From: Allokutzneria sp. NRRL B-24872 | GTDB lineage: Bacteria; Actinomycetota; Actinomycetes; Mycobacteriales; Pseudonocardiaceae | DNA: 47,724 nt | Assembly: GCF_002155965.1 (NCBI RefSeq) | Contig: NZ_MUMH01000104.1 | Location: 1 to 47,724, forward strand | Reading direction: 5' to 3' | Shown here: positions 1-8,722 of the stretch, piece by piece | Position numbering within the stretch: the stretch's first letter is position 1 | Layout of the letters: each line of letters begins with the position of its first letter | Notes under the pieces: generated by a model | Told to the model about the DNA's origin: nothing | Database searches by the model: none | Seen by the model: the letters and a program-made list of their open reading frames with translations, nothing else | Position numbers and translations under genes: made by a program

Positions 1-1
1 C

Positions 2-85
2 GACGGGACGCACACCTGGACAACGCCGAACGGGAAGACCGAAGACGTCCACCCCACGCCCATCGCCGAACCGGCGCTGTTCTAG
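2..85 (+). CDS. C-terminal end of a probable HNH endonuclease (DUF222-type) protein, partial
   Basis: An open frame enters from the left edge and ends at TAG 83-85. The last 27 residues contain DGTHTWTTPNGK followed by a His-Pro pair. This resembles the tail after the HNH motif in actinobacterial DUF222/HNH proteins, where a W-T-(T/S)-P-x-G strand is common. The catalytic part lies outside the window, so the call rests on this tail alone. The gene converges on the ATPase gene, with the two stop codons overlapping by a few bases. It could be any protein with a similar tail. Confidence 0.4.
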   Translation, partial: DGTHTWTTPNGKTEDVHPTPIAEPALF

Positions 86-2004
86 GGCTCGTCCAGGCGG
101 GAACGGAGAGAGGCGACATCGGGGTGCTTCGACGCCTCGTACACCTCGAGCAGTCGCTCCAGGTGGACCCGGACCGACGCGGTGTCCGCGCGGGACTCGG
201 CGAGGGCGATCAGGCGGACGAGGACACCGGCCTCGTACTTGAGCATGCCGCGCGCACGGTAGATCTCCACCGCCTTGAGCAGCCACGGGCGCGGGTCACC
301 GTCCACTTCGGACAGTGACTCCATGACGCGGGCCTCGGTCCGGGGATCACCTTCGCCCTGGCGGGCCAGCGGGAGCGCGGCGTGCAACAGGAGGGAGGCC
401 TCCTCGGTGCGACCGTCGAGGGCGGCGAGGCGGCCGAGGTAGTGGGTGGCGATGGCCTGCGGAGCGGCACCGATGCCCTTGGCGATCTCCAAGAAGCGCT
501 CGTAGGCGCGACGCGACGCCTCGTACTCACCGCGCTCGAACAGCACCCGGCCGGTCAACTCCCACACCGAGCCCTGGAGACGCAGGTTGGTCGAAGCCTC
601 GGCGAGCGCGCGGGCCTCCTCGATGCCCACGAGAGCGGCGTCCTGATCACCGTGGTCCAGGTCGAACCGAGCACGCTGACTGAGCATCCTTGCCTCTGCC
701 TCCCTGTTGCCCCAACGCCGTGCCGCTTCGAGGCCGAGCGCGTCCAACTCCTCCCACACCAGCTGGTGCGGCCGGTTCATGTGCAGCGCGAACATCGACT
801 CGGCGATCGCAACTACCTGCTCGAACCAGCTGTGCCGCAACGCGATCGCGGCGATACCGACCAGCGTGGTGCGCTCCGACTCCAACCAGTCCAGCCCGGC
901 GACCGCGTCCCTGGCGAAGGGATTGGCGCCGGACGGCTCGGTGAGCCGGAGGCGGTCCTTGCCCGCGCGGTCGGCGAACTGGGCGCGGCTCGCGAAGAAG
1001 TCGGTGAGGCGGCGGATAGCGGCTTCACGGTCGTCCTGGCTGAGGTTGCCACTGGCGCGGGACGCGTGTTCGCGGACGGGGCCCAGGAACCGGTAGCGGC
1101 CGGTGCGGTCCTCGATGACCAGGCTCGCCTCGACGACCTCGTCGAGCGCGTCGGCGGCGGAGGTGCCGAGAAGGGCCTCGGCGGAGTCCTCGGTCCACGC
1201 GGTGCCGGGGTGCAGCGGGAGCAGCTCGTACAGGCGCCGCGCCTCGCCGCTGAGCTGGGAGTAGGGCACGTCGAAGAGGTCCACGAAGAGCTTCCCTCCG
1301 TCGAGGGCGCGCACGAGGCGAGCGATCTCGTGCGCGGGGTGCTTGCGGAGCCTGGCGCCCACGGTGCGCAACGGCAGCGGCAGGCGCCCGCACTTCGCGA
1401 TCAGCTCGGCGACGGCGTCGGGTTCCCTGTCGAGCCGGTCCTGCGGGCAGAACCACGCCAGCAGCTGCATCGCGTGCTCGGGGCTCAACTCGGTGAGCGA
1501 CAGGTTCTCCGCGCCCCGGCTGAGCACGTGGTCGAGCTGCCAGTGACTCGCGACGAGCACCGCGCTGCGCGCCGAACTGGGGACGAGCGGGGAGATGTCG
1601 TCGTGCAGCTTGACGTTGTCCAGCAACACCAGGACGCGCCGGTGCGCGCTGCTCTGCCGGTACTGGTCCTTGCGGGCGGGCAGGCTCGGCGCCACCCACT
1701 CCCGCCCGATCCCGAGCTGGACGAGGAGATCACCGAGAACGCCGCCGTAGTCGGCGACCTCGTCGTGGCGGTAGTCGTCGAGGTCGGCGAAGAGCACGGC
1801 GTCGAAGTCGGCCTCGTTGCCGCACTCCACGAGCAGCGCCGTCTTGCCGGAGCCCTGCGGCCCGGACACCAGCGCGACCAGGGGCGCGCCCTCGCGCGGA
1901 GCCTCCAGGTGCCCGCGGAACCAGGCGCGCTCGGCCTCGCGGTTCACGAAGCCGGGTTGCCGGGGCGGCAAGCCCCAGGCGGTGGGAGGCGGTGATCCGG
2001 ACAT
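82..2004 (-). CDS. NB-ARC/STAND-type ATPase with TPR-like C-terminal repeats
   Basis: The protein has 640 residues. A Walker A motif GPQGSGKT lies at 48-55 and a Walker B strand LVLLD at 125-129. A GLPLA-like RLPLPL sequence and a winged-helix-like segment follow, giving the order of an NB-ARC switch ATPase. Residues of about 350-640 are helical and alanine/arginine rich with TPR-like spacing (for example ALVGIEEARALAEAS and GEYEASRRAYERFLEIA). Unlike AfsR/SARP regulators it has no N-terminal DNA-binding domain, so it probably senses or scaffolds rather than binding DNA. The ATG has a GGGGAG ribosome site. It lies 65 bp downstream of the PucR gene on the same strand and is probably co-transcribed with it. 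The ligand is unknown. Confidence 0.75.
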   Translation of the reverse strand: MSGSPPPTAWGLPPRQPGFVNREAERAWFRGHLEAPREGAPLVALVSGPQGSGKTALLVECGNEADFDAVLFADLDDYRHDEVADYGGVLGDLLVQLGIGREWVAPSLPARKDQYRQSSAHRRVLVLLDNVKLHDDISPLVPSSARSAVLVASHWQLDHVLSRGAENLSLTELSPEHAMQLLAWFCPQDRLDREPDAVAELIAKCGRLPLPLRTVGARLRKHPAHEIARLVRALDGGKLFVDLFDVPYSQLSGEARRLYELLPLHPGTAWTEDSAEALLGTSAADALDEVVEASLVIEDRTGRYRFLGPVREHASRASGNLSQDDREAAIRRLTDFFASRAQFADRAGKDRLRLTEPSGANPFARDAVAGLDWLESERTTLVGIAAIALRHSWFEQVVAIAESMFALHMNRPHQLVWEELDALGLEAARRWGNREAEARMLSQRARFDLDHGDQDAALVGIEEARALAEASTNLRLQGSVWELTGRVLFERGEYEASRRAYERFLEIAKGIGAAPQAIATHYLGRLAALDGRTEEASLLLHAALPLARQGEGDPRTEARVMESLSEVDGDPRPWLLKAVEIYRARGMLKYEAGVLVRLIALAESRADTASVRVHLERLLEVYEASKHPDVASLRSRLDEP

Positions 2005-2069
2005 CTCGACACTCTCCCCACTCCGACGCGTTCGGTGATGATCATTTCACGGTCCGCAACGTGCAGCAC

Positions 2070-3482
2070 CTAGCCTGGGCGAATGCCAAGGTGCTGGTCG
2101 GGCAGCCAGCGCAGCGCCAACCACAGCTCAGCCCGCGTGTCGGGGTCCGCGAGATCGCGCCCGAGCAGCTCCCCGATTCGGGTGATGCGGTGCCGGACGG
2201 TGTTGCGGTGCACGCCGAGCGCGTCGGCGGCGGCGTCCCACCCGCCGTGGTGCGCGAGCCACGCGTGCAGCGTGCCGTGCAGGCCCGCCTCCACGACGGG
2301 GGACAGGCTCCGCCACGCGAACGACCGCGCGTCCACAGAGGACACGAGCGAGTCCACGGTGGAGTCGTCGATCCGCGAGCGGCCCTCGACCACCGCTTCG
2401 GCGAACAGCCGCTCGGCGCGCACGGCAGCGGAACGCAGGTCTGCCAACGGAACCGGGCCGCTCGCGCCCACGAGCCAGCCCTTCGGCTCGAACGGCCGAT
2501 CTTCCGGCAGCACAACGAGAATCCCGCCTGCCGCAGCGGGGGCGGACAGCGGCGTGTCGAACTCCGCCGCGGACTTGTGCCGGCGGCGCGCGCGAACGAC
2601 CCGCCACTGCGTGCCCGGCGGGGCGTCCAGGACTTTTTCCAGCAGTGAAGCCGAATCCACGCCGTCGACCGCCAACCCGAGCAGGCCGGCGGTGAGCTCC
2701 GGCGACGATCGACTGGACGCGACGAGCAGCGAGAGCAGCGCGACACCCACGCTGAGCACCGCGCGATCGGCCGCCTGGAAGGAATCCCCTGCCACCAGAA
2801 CGGATCGCGGCCCGGACCCGGCTCCGCGCAACGCGTGCGCGACGAGCTGGCGCGAGCCCTGGTGAGCCGTCGCCGCCAACGGACCTTTCGGCGCGCGAAC
2901 CCGATCCGCCAGGCGGAGTTCGTCATCCGGCGGCGCGTCCCCACCGCTCGCGACTCGGCGACCGGACGGGTCGAACAGCACGGCCCAGCCCTTGAGCAGG
3001 CCCGCGAGGCGACGCACCACCGCCGTCGGTCCTTCGCTCGCCGCCGCTTTGGTCAGCGCCGCTTGCGCGGTGGACAGCTTCCGCATGCCCTCGCGCTCCG
3101 CCTCCGCGAGCATCAGCGACACCTCTTGGCCGATGCGCAAGAACGTCACGTCGATGGCCACCACCAGCAACGGCAGCCCGTGGCGCTCGCACGCGGAGAT
3201 CAGCAACGGCGGCACCGTGTCGTGCACCGGCGTCACCCCGAAGCCCAGCGCCGCAGCGCCCGCCTCGGCCAACCTCCGCGCGTAGACGTCGATTTCCTGT
3301 GCGCTGGAAGGGAAATCCACGCCTGCGGTGAAGAGGAGTTCGTTGCCGATCAGGTAGCGCCCCGGATCACGCAGCTCGCTGACGTGCACCCAGCGCACTC
3401 TGCGCCCCTCGATCGGCCCCACCAGCACCGACAGCCCCAGGTCGGCGCGCCCCACCAGATCGCTGAGCGCCACCGTCGGCAT
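2070..3482 (-). CDS. PucR-family transcriptional regulator
   Basis: The product has 470 residues from the chosen ATG. The N-terminal PucR domain starts at PTVALSDLVGRADL and includes the family-typical WVHVSELRDPGRYLIGNELLFTAG region. The middle is a GGDEF-like/CdaR-type sensor segment. The C-terminus carries the HTH_30 DNA-binding domain (DALGVHRNTVRHRITRIGELLGRDL). The frame stays open to a GTG at 3548, but homology begins just after the ATG at 3482; the ribosome site there is very close to the start, so an upstream GTG remains possible. The gene is divergent from the symporter/aminotransferase pair, which it probably controls through the palindrome at 3660-3677. PucR proteins typically control nitrogen-compound catabolism; the inducer here is unknown. 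Confidence 0.85.
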   Translation of the reverse strand: MPTVALSDLVGRADLGLSVLVGPIEGRRVRWVHVSELRDPGRYLIGNELLFTAGVDFPSSAQEIDVYARRLAEAGAAALGFGVTPVHDTVPPLLISACERHGLPLLVVAIDVTFLRIGQEVSLMLAEAEREGMRKLSTAQAALTKAAASEGPTAVVRRLAGLLKGWAVLFDPSGRRVASGGDAPPDDELRLADRVRAPKGPLAATAHQGSRQLVAHALRGAGSGPRSVLVAGDSFQAADRAVLSVGVALLSLLVASSRSSPELTAGLLGLAVDGVDSASLLEKVLDAPPGTQWRVVRARRRHKSAAEFDTPLSAPAAAGGILVVLPEDRPFEPKGWLVGASGPVPLADLRSAAVRAERLFAEAVVEGRSRIDDSTVDSLVSSVDARSFAWRSLSPVVEAGLHGTLHAWLAHHGGWDAAADALGVHRNTVRHRITRIGELLGRDLADPDTRAELWLALRWLPDQHLGIRPG

Positions 3483-3575
3483 CTCCCCCGCCGACCCCGG
3501 CACCGCTGGCACCGTCACCGCGATCCCGCCCCTTCCCGCGCCACCCACGCCCGCGAAACCCGCCGACCCAAGGCG

Positions 3576-3615
3576 CCATTGGTTACGTCTCGCGAAACAA
3601 ATGCCACATTGGGTA
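3576..3615 (-). repeat. Dispersed repeat, family A copy 1
   Basis: Read on the minus strand this begins GTACCCAATGTGGCATTTGT and ends in GACGTAACCAATGG. About 37 of 40 bases match the plus-strand element at 39154-39193. It lies in the divergent PucR/symporter intergenic region. The short hairpin at 14788-14810 contains the same ACCAATG core. Confidence 0.8.
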
Positions 3616-3659
3616 CAACCCCGCTGGTACGAAACATCCTAAACAAGGGTCGCCGTTGT

Positions 3660-3677
3660 GCGAAGTGTCCACTTCGC
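3660..3677. promoter_or_regulatory. Perfect 18-bp palindrome, candidate PucR operator
   Basis: GCGAAGTG-TC-CACTTCGC is a perfect 8-2-8 inverted repeat between the divergent PucR and symporter genes. A possible symporter -10 hexamer TACGGT lies at 3696-3701, which would put the palindrome over or next to the -35 region. Operator function is inferred from symmetry and position only. Confidence 0.55.
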
Positions 3678-3744
3678 GGTGGGGCGCGGGGTGCCTACGG
3701 TCGGCCCATCTCGACGGCAACGGCCGGACGGCACTGGAGGCAGC

Positions 3745-5157
3745 ATGCCGATCGACTCCCTGGTGATGGTGGCCTACCTGCTCGCGATGGTCGCGGTGGG
3801 CTGGTGGGCGGCCAGGCGCGCGGGCACGAAGAGCGAGTTCCTGGTGGCGGGGCGCAGGCTCGGCGGCCCGATGTACTCGGGGACGATGTCGGCGGTGGTG
3901 CTGGGCGGCGCGTCCACGGTGGGCGGGGTGCGGCTGGGCTACCTGTACGGGATCTCGGGCGCGTGGCTGGTGCTGACGATCGGCCTCGGCGTGCTGGGGC
4001 TGAGCCTGTTGTTCGCGCGGCGGATCACCCGGCTGAAGGTGTACACGGTCTCGGAGATGCTCCAGCTCCGCTACGGCGGGAGCGCGGCGACGATCTCCGG
4101 GGTCGTCATGTGGATCTACGCGCTGATGCTGATGGTGACCTCGACGATCGCGTGCTCGACGATCTTCGGGGTGCTCTTCGGCATGGGCCGGGTGTCCTCA
4201 GTGGTCCTCGGCGGCGGCATCGTGGTGCTGTACTCGGTGCTCGGCGGGATGTGGTCGATCACGCTCACGGACATGGTGCAGTTCGTGGTGAAGACGGTCG
4301 GCATCCTGTTCGTGCTGTTGCCGATCGCGGTGGCGAAGGCGGGCGGCTTCGACGGACTCGTCACAGCCCTCCCCGAGGACTACTTCTCGTTGTGGCACAT
4401 CGGCGCGGAGACGATCCTGACCTACGTCCTGGTGTACTTCTTCGGCCTGCTCATCGGCCAGGACATCTGGCAGCGCGTGTTCACCGCCCGCGACGACAGG
4501 GTGGCCAGGGTCGGCGGCACGTTCTCCGGGCTGTACTGCCTGGTCTACGCCTTCGCGGGCGCGGTGGTCGGCATGGCGACGAAGGCGCTGTTCCCGAACC
4601 TTGCCTCGCCGGACGACGCCTTCGCGACAATCGTCACCGAAGCCCTGCCGACGGGCATGCGCGGCTTGGTGCTCGCGGCGGCGTTGGCGGCGGTCATGTC
4701 GACGGCGAGCGGAGCGCTGATCGCGTGCGCGACCGTTGCCAGCAACGACATCTGGCCGCGACTGCGCCGATCGGAGAGCCAGGACGAGGTCCGCACGGCA
4801 CGGATCTTCACGCTGGTGCTGGGCATCGTGGGGATCGCGATCGCCTCGATGCTCCAGGACGTCGTGGGCGCGCTGACGGTGGCCTACAACCTGCTCGTCG
4901 GCGGTCTGCTGGTGCCGATCCTCGGCGGGCTCATGTGGCGGCGCGGGACCCGGCAGGGCGCGCTCGCGTCGATCGCGGTCGGCGGGATCACGGTGGTGGT
5001 GCTGATGTTCACGCACGGCATGCTCGCCAACGAACCGATCCTGTGGGGCCTGCCGCTCAGCCTGGTGACCTACGTGGCGGTGAGCCTGGCCAGCCCGCCG
5101 ACCGACGCCGAGAAGCTCGCGCAGTGGCAGTCCCGCCTGACAGGAGAACCCCGATGA
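3745..5157 (+). CDS. Sodium:solute symporter (SSS) family transporter
   Basis: The protein has 470 residues with about 13 hydrophobic segments, starting with MPIDSLVMVAYLLAMVAVGW. The family-typical FLVAGRRLGGPMYSGTMSAVVLGGAS region lies near residues 32-58. Proteins of this family couple sodium entry to uptake of organic solutes in the cytoplasmic membrane; the substrate cannot be read from sequence. The ATG at 3745 is preceded by GGAGG at the right distance, so the longer frame from 3658 is not used. Its stop overlaps the aminotransferase start (ATGA), implying uptake and transamination of one nitrogenous substrate, probably under control of the divergent PucR gene. Confidence 0.88.
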   Translation: MPIDSLVMVAYLLAMVAVGWWAARRAGTKSEFLVAGRRLGGPMYSGTMSAVVLGGASTVGGVRLGYLYGISGAWLVLTIGLGVLGLSLLFARRITRLKVYTVSEMLQLRYGGSAATISGVVMWIYALMLMVTSTIACSTIFGVLFGMGRVSSVVLGGGIVVLYSVLGGMWSITLTDMVQFVVKTVGILFVLLPIAVAKAGGFDGLVTALPEDYFSLWHIGAETILTYVLVYFFGLLIGQDIWQRVFTARDDRVARVGGTFSGLYCLVYAFAGAVVGMATKALFPNLASPDDAFATIVTEALPTGMRGLVLAAALAAVMSTASGALIACATVASNDIWPRLRRSESQDEVRTARIFTLVLGIVGIAIASMLQDVVGALTVAYNLLVGGLLVPILGGLMWRRGTRQGALASIAVGGITVVVLMFTHGMLANEPILWGLPLSLVTYVAVSLASPPTDAEKLAQWQSRLTGEPR

Positions 5158-6320
5158 TCCCCCGCATCAGCAGCAAGGTCGCCTCGTTCACCGAGTCGGT
5201 GATCAGGGAGATGACGCGGGAGGCGGACGCGCACGGCGCGGTGAACCTCTCGCAGGGGCTGCCGGACTTCCCGTGCCCGCCGGAGCTCAAGCGCGCGGTG
5301 GCCGACGCGGTGAACGCCGACCTCAACCAGTACCCGACGACCTTCGGTGAAGCGGCGCTGCGCGAGGCGATCGCGGTCAAGACGGCGGCGGCCTACCCGG
5401 GCTGGCAGGTCGACGCGGAGACCGAGCTGTGCGTGACCTGCGGCGCCACCGAGGCGATGGTGGCCACCATGCTCGCGCTGCTCGAACCGGGTGACGAGGT
5501 GGTCATGTTCGAGCCGCGCTACGAGAACTACGGGCCGGACGCGATCTTCGCGGGGGCGAAGCCGGTGTTCGTGCCGCTGCACCGTCCTGATTGGACGATC
5601 GACGAGGCGCAGCTGCGCGCCGCGTTCAGCGACCGCACCAGGGCGATCGTGGTCAACACCCCGCACAACCCGACCGGCAAGGTCTTCTCCGCCGAGGAGC
5701 TGGCGCTGATCGCCGAGCTGTGCCAGCGCCACGACGTGCTGTGCTTCACCGACGAGATCTACGAGCACATCCACTTCCTCGGCGAGGGCGGCCACATCCC
5801 GCCCGCCACCGTGCCGGGGCTCGAAGACCGCACGGTCACGATCAACAGCCTGTCCAAGACCTACGCGGTCACCGGCTGGCGGGTCGGCTGGACGATCGCG
5901 CCCGCGTGGGCGACCAAGGCGATCCGCACCGTGCACGACTTCCTCACCGTGGGCGCGCCGACACCGTTGCAGGCCGCCGGGGTGACCGCGATGCGGCTCC
6001 CGCGCGGCTACTACACCGACCTGGCCGAGCACTACCGGCGGCTGCGCGACCTCCTGTGCCCGGCGCTGGCCGACATCGGCTTCGAGCTGCGCGTGCCGGA
6101 CGGCGCGTACTACGTGCTGTGCGGAACGGGGAAGTTCGACCCGGCGAAGGACGATGTGGCGTTCGCCCGAAAGTTGATCACCGAGGTGGGCGTGGCGACG
6201 GTGCCCGGCTCCTCCTTCTACGCCGAGCCCGCCAAGGGCGGTGACCTGGTCCGCTTCGCCTTCCCGAAGCGCGAGGAGACGCTGCGCGCGGCGATCGAGC
6301 GGCTGAGCACGCTTGGGTAA
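5154..6320 (+). CDS. Class I/II PLP-dependent aminotransferase
   Basis: The 388-residue product has the fold-type I signatures NTPHNPTG (168-175), an Asp/Tyr pair in FTDEIYEH (about 200-203) and the Schiff-base lysine K235 in NSLSKTYAVTGWRVGW. The overall pattern resembles the methionine/kynurenine/DapC-like branch (YbdL type). The ATG overlaps the symporter stop and has an AGGAG site. The substrate is probably the solute brought in by the symporter. Specificity cannot be assigned: an amino-acid:2-oxoacid aminotransferase is the safe level. Confidence 0.88.
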   Translation: MIPRISSKVASFTESVIREMTREADAHGAVNLSQGLPDFPCPPELKRAVADAVNADLNQYPTTFGEAALREAIAVKTAAAYPGWQVDAETELCVTCGATEAMVATMLALLEPGDEVVMFEPRYENYGPDAIFAGAKPVFVPLHRPDWTIDEAQLRAAFSDRTRAIVVNTPHNPTGKVFSAEELALIAELCQRHDVLCFTDEIYEHIHFLGEGGHIPPATVPGLEDRTVTINSLSKTYAVTGWRVGWTIAPAWATKAIRTVHDFLTVGAPTPLQAAGVTAMRLPRGYYTDLAEHYRRLRDLLCPALADIGFELRVPDGAYYVLCGTGKFDPAKDDVAFARKLITEVGVATVPGSSFYAEPAKGGDLVRFAFPKREETLRAAIERLSTLG

Positions 6321-6397
6321 AGATCATCGCGTCACACCGCGCCCGCGGTTTCCCCCTGGTACTACGGAAAAAGATCATCGTAGAGACGGGGGTCGGC

Positions 6398-7012
6398 GTG
6401 AGCGGTATGAGCGTTTCCCGGACCGAGGGCCCCGGACGGTGGCTTGCCAAAGCGGCCACCGAGGTGCTTTCCCCCTACACCGTGCTGATCGCGATGCCGT
6501 TCGCGGTCGGCGCGGCCACACAGGAACGACAGACCGAGGCGCTGTGGTGGGCAGCGGCGCTGGCGGTGTTCTCCAGCTTCATCCCCTGGGTGCTGATCAT
6601 GCGCGGAGCGCTGCGCGGGCGCTGGGAGGGCCACCACGTGCGCAACCGCGAGGGCCGCAGGACACCGCTGATCATCTGCGGCAGCTCGGTGATCGCGGTG
6701 ACCGTGCTGATGGCGGTCTTCGACGCGCCGTCGAGCATGCAGGCGCTCGGCGCGGCCGAACTCGTTTTACTGGCCGTGACGGTAGGAGTGACCTTCGGGT
6801 TCAAGTGGAAGATCAGCATCCACGCTGCGGTCGCCTCGGCCGCGGCGCTGGTCACGGCGGTGCTCTACGGGCTCGCGTGGCACTGGTTGTGGCTGCTCGT
6901 GCTGCTCGTCGGCTGGTCGCGGGTTCGGGTGAACGACCACGACCTGCCCCAGGTCATCGGGGGCACGCTGCTCGGCCTCGTCGGCGGCGCGCTCTTCGTC
7001 GGGATCGCCTAA
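6398..7012 (+). CDS. PAP2-like integral membrane protein
   Basis: The product has 204 residues with about six membrane segments. The C-terminal half has a PAP2-like layout: KISIHAA resembles the P-S-G-H motif, and GWSRVRVNDHDLPQVIGG resembles the S-R-(x)-H-(x)-D-(x)-G motif. The upstream arginine motif is weak. PAP2 enzymes remove phosphate from lipid phosphates such as undecaprenyl or phosphatidyl substrates. The GTG start follows a G-rich stretch. The gene stands between the aminotransferase and the HxlR gene, and neither neighbour explains its role. Confidence 0.6.
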   Translation: MSGMSVSRTEGPGRWLAKAATEVLSPYTVLIAMPFAVGAATQERQTEALWWAAALAVFSSFIPWVLIMRGALRGRWEGHHVRNREGRRTPLIICGSSVIAVTVLMAVFDAPSSMQALGAAELVLLAVTVGVTFGFKWKISIHAAVASAAALVTAVLYGLAWHWLWLLVLLVGWSRVRVNDHDLPQVIGGTLLGLVGGALFVGIA

Positions 7013-7013
7013 G

Positions 7014-7019
7014 TAAGCT
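7014..7019 (+). promoter_or_regulatory. Candidate -10 element of a leaderless transcript
   Basis: TAAGCT ends six bases before the GTG of the HxlR gene, and no ribosome site is visible. A TAnnnT hexamer 6-8 bases before the start codon is the usual arrangement for leaderless actinobacterial mRNAs. Confidence 0.4.
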
Positions 7020-7025
7020 CTGCGC

Positions 7026-7655
7026 GTGCGGAGCTACCGGCAGTACTGCGGACTCGCCGCCGCTTTGGACGCGGTCGGCGAGCGGTGGACGCTGTTGGTC
7101 GTGCGGGAGCTGCTGATCGGCCCCCGCCGCTACGGCGAACTGCTCGCCGACCTGCCGGGCATGGGCACCAACCTGCTGGCGGAGCGACTGAAGTCGTTGT
7201 CGCACTTGGGGATCGTGACCAAGGACGACCAGCTCTACCGCTTGACCGAGCGCGGCAGGGGGCTCGGCGCCGCCGTGGGCTCGCTGACTCGGTGGGGGCT
7301 CGCCGAACTGGACGAGCCGGAGTCCGGCACGGCCTGCCGCGCGCACTGGGGCTTGGGCGGACTGCGCGCGATGGCCGACGCGAGGCGCGTGCCGGGCCTG
7401 GAGGAGAGCTACGAGTTCCACGTTGACGACGAGGTCTTCCACCTGCGCGTCTCCGGCGGCGCGGCGACCGTCGGGCGCGGGCCCGCTGAACGGCCCACGA
7501 TGACCATGACCACCGACTCGAAGACCTTCGTGCGCCTGGGATCGGGCGACTACTCCGCGCGCACCGCTCAGGCCGAGGGAAGGCTGACGATCGAGGGCGA
7601 CCCGCAGGCCGCACGACGCTGCGCCCTCGTGCTCGGGCTGGACGGTTCCGCATGA
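7026..7655 (+). CDS. HxlR/winged-helix regulator with a C-terminal SCP2-like domain
   Basis: The 209-residue protein begins with the HxlR winged-helix pattern: Y-C-G-L-A-A-A-L-D-A-V-G-E-R-W-T, then RRYGELLADLPGMGTNLLAERLKSL, ending near residue 85. Residues of about 125-209 (VFHLRVSGGAATVGRGPAERP and a later RLTIEGDPQAA) resemble the sterol-carrier-like tail of this regulator class, which may bind a hydrophobic ligand. Its stop overlaps the start of the beta-lactamase-like gene, so the two are co-translated. Transcription may be leaderless. Confidence 0.82.
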   Translation: MRSYRQYCGLAAALDAVGERWTLLVVRELLIGPRRYGELLADLPGMGTNLLAERLKSLSHLGIVTKDDQLYRLTERGRGLGAAVGSLTRWGLAELDEPESGTACRAHWGLGGLRAMADARRVPGLEESYEFHVDDEVFHLRVSGGAATVGRGPAERPTMTMTTDSKTFVRLGSGDYSARTAQAEGRLTIEGDPQAARRCALVLGLDGSA

Positions 7656-8722
7656 TCGCCCCGGGTTTCCAGCCGCTGCGCGACGCCTTCGACGACCTGC
7701 TCGAAGCCCGGCCCGGGTGGAGCGGAGCGCTGGCCGCCCACCACCGCGGCGAGCTCGTCGCGCACCTGCACGGCGGCCCGGACTACCGCTCCGACAGCGT
7801 GCAGCTGATCTGGTCCTCCTCCAAGGGTGTCGCCGCGCTCGCCCTCGCGGCGCTGATCGACGACGGCAGGCTCGACCCGGAAGCTCCCGTCGCGGCGTAC
7901 TGGCCGGAGTTCGCCGAGGGCGGCAAGGCGGGCGTCACGGTGCGCCTGCTGCTCTCCCACCAGGCCGGACTGTCCTCAGTGGACGGTGGATTCAGCGTGG
8001 ACGACGTGATCGAGCACGACCGGCTCGCGAAACGGCTCGCGACTCAGGAGCCCTTGTGGGAGCCGGGAAGCGCGCACGGCTACCACGCGCTGACCTTCGG
8101 CACGCTCGTCGGCGAGCTGTTCCGGAGGATCACCGGCAGCACGGTCGGCTCCTGGCTCGCGGCGGAGTTCCCGGAGCTGGACGTGTGGTTCGGCCTGCCG
8201 GAATCCGTCGAGCCGCGACTGGTCCCGCTGTTCACGCCCATCGGCTTCGACCCCAAGAGCCCGATCGTGCACGCGCTGCTCACGCCCGACACGTTGACGC
8301 GGCGGGCGTACAGCCTGGACTTCGGCGCGCGGGTAGGCAACGAGCGCAGGCTTCGCGCGGGCGAGGTGCTGTCGGTCGGCGGAGTGGCTTCGGCGAAGGG
8401 GCTCGCAGGGTTGTACGCGGCGTTCTTGGAGCGACTGTCGCCGTCAACGCTAGACGTGATCGCGCGACCGCACGCGTCCGGGCATGATCTTATCCTGTTG
8501 CAGGACAACGCTTACGGCTTGGGATTCCAGGTCGAGGGCGGGACGTTCGGCCACGACGGGCTCGGCGGCTCGCTGGCTTTCGCCGATCCGACCGCCGAGC
8601 TGTCGTTCGCGTTCATCACCAATCACATGCCCGTGCGCGGCTTCGCCGACGAGTGCACGGGCCCGCTCGTCGAGGCGCTACGCGGATGCCTCCCGGAGCC
8701 AGACAGCGGCGTCCGGGGCTAG
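7652..8722 (+). CDS. Serine hydrolase of the beta-lactamase (class C/EstB) family
   Basis: The 356-residue protein has the nucleophile motif S-x-x-K at 55-58 (WSSSKGV) and the L-L-S-H-Q-A-G-L segment of this family. A GYHALTFG segment stands where the catalytic Tyr (Y-x-N or variant) is expected, and HDGLGGS is the likely third motif. There is no signal peptide, so a cytoplasmic esterase is more likely than an exported beta-lactamase. It is coupled to the HxlR gene by an ATGA overlap. Its last 45 bases overlap the convergent glucosidase gene. Confidence 0.85.
   Translation: MIAPGFQPLRDAFDDLLEARPGWSGALAAHHRGELVAHLHGGPDYRSDSVQLIWSSSKGVAALALAALIDDGRLDPEAPVAAYWPEFAEGGKAGVTVRLLLSHQAGLSSVDGGFSVDDVIEHDRLAKRLATQEPLWEPGSAHGYHALTFGTLVGELFRRITGSTVGSWLAAEFPELDVWFGLPESVEPRLVPLFTPIGFDPKSPIVHALLTPDTLTRRAYSLDFGARVGNERRLRAGEVLSVGGVASAKGLAGLYAAFLERLSPSTLDVIARPHASGHDLILLQDNAYGLGFQVEGGTFGHDGLGGSLAFADPTAELSFAFITNHMPVRGFADECTGPLVEALRGCLPEPDSGVRG

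Noticed and set aside
2835-5153. Open frame extending far upstream of the aminotransferase
   Set aside because: Homology starts only at 5154, which also has a ribosome site and an ATGA overlap; the rest is a shadow of the symporter and PucR genes.
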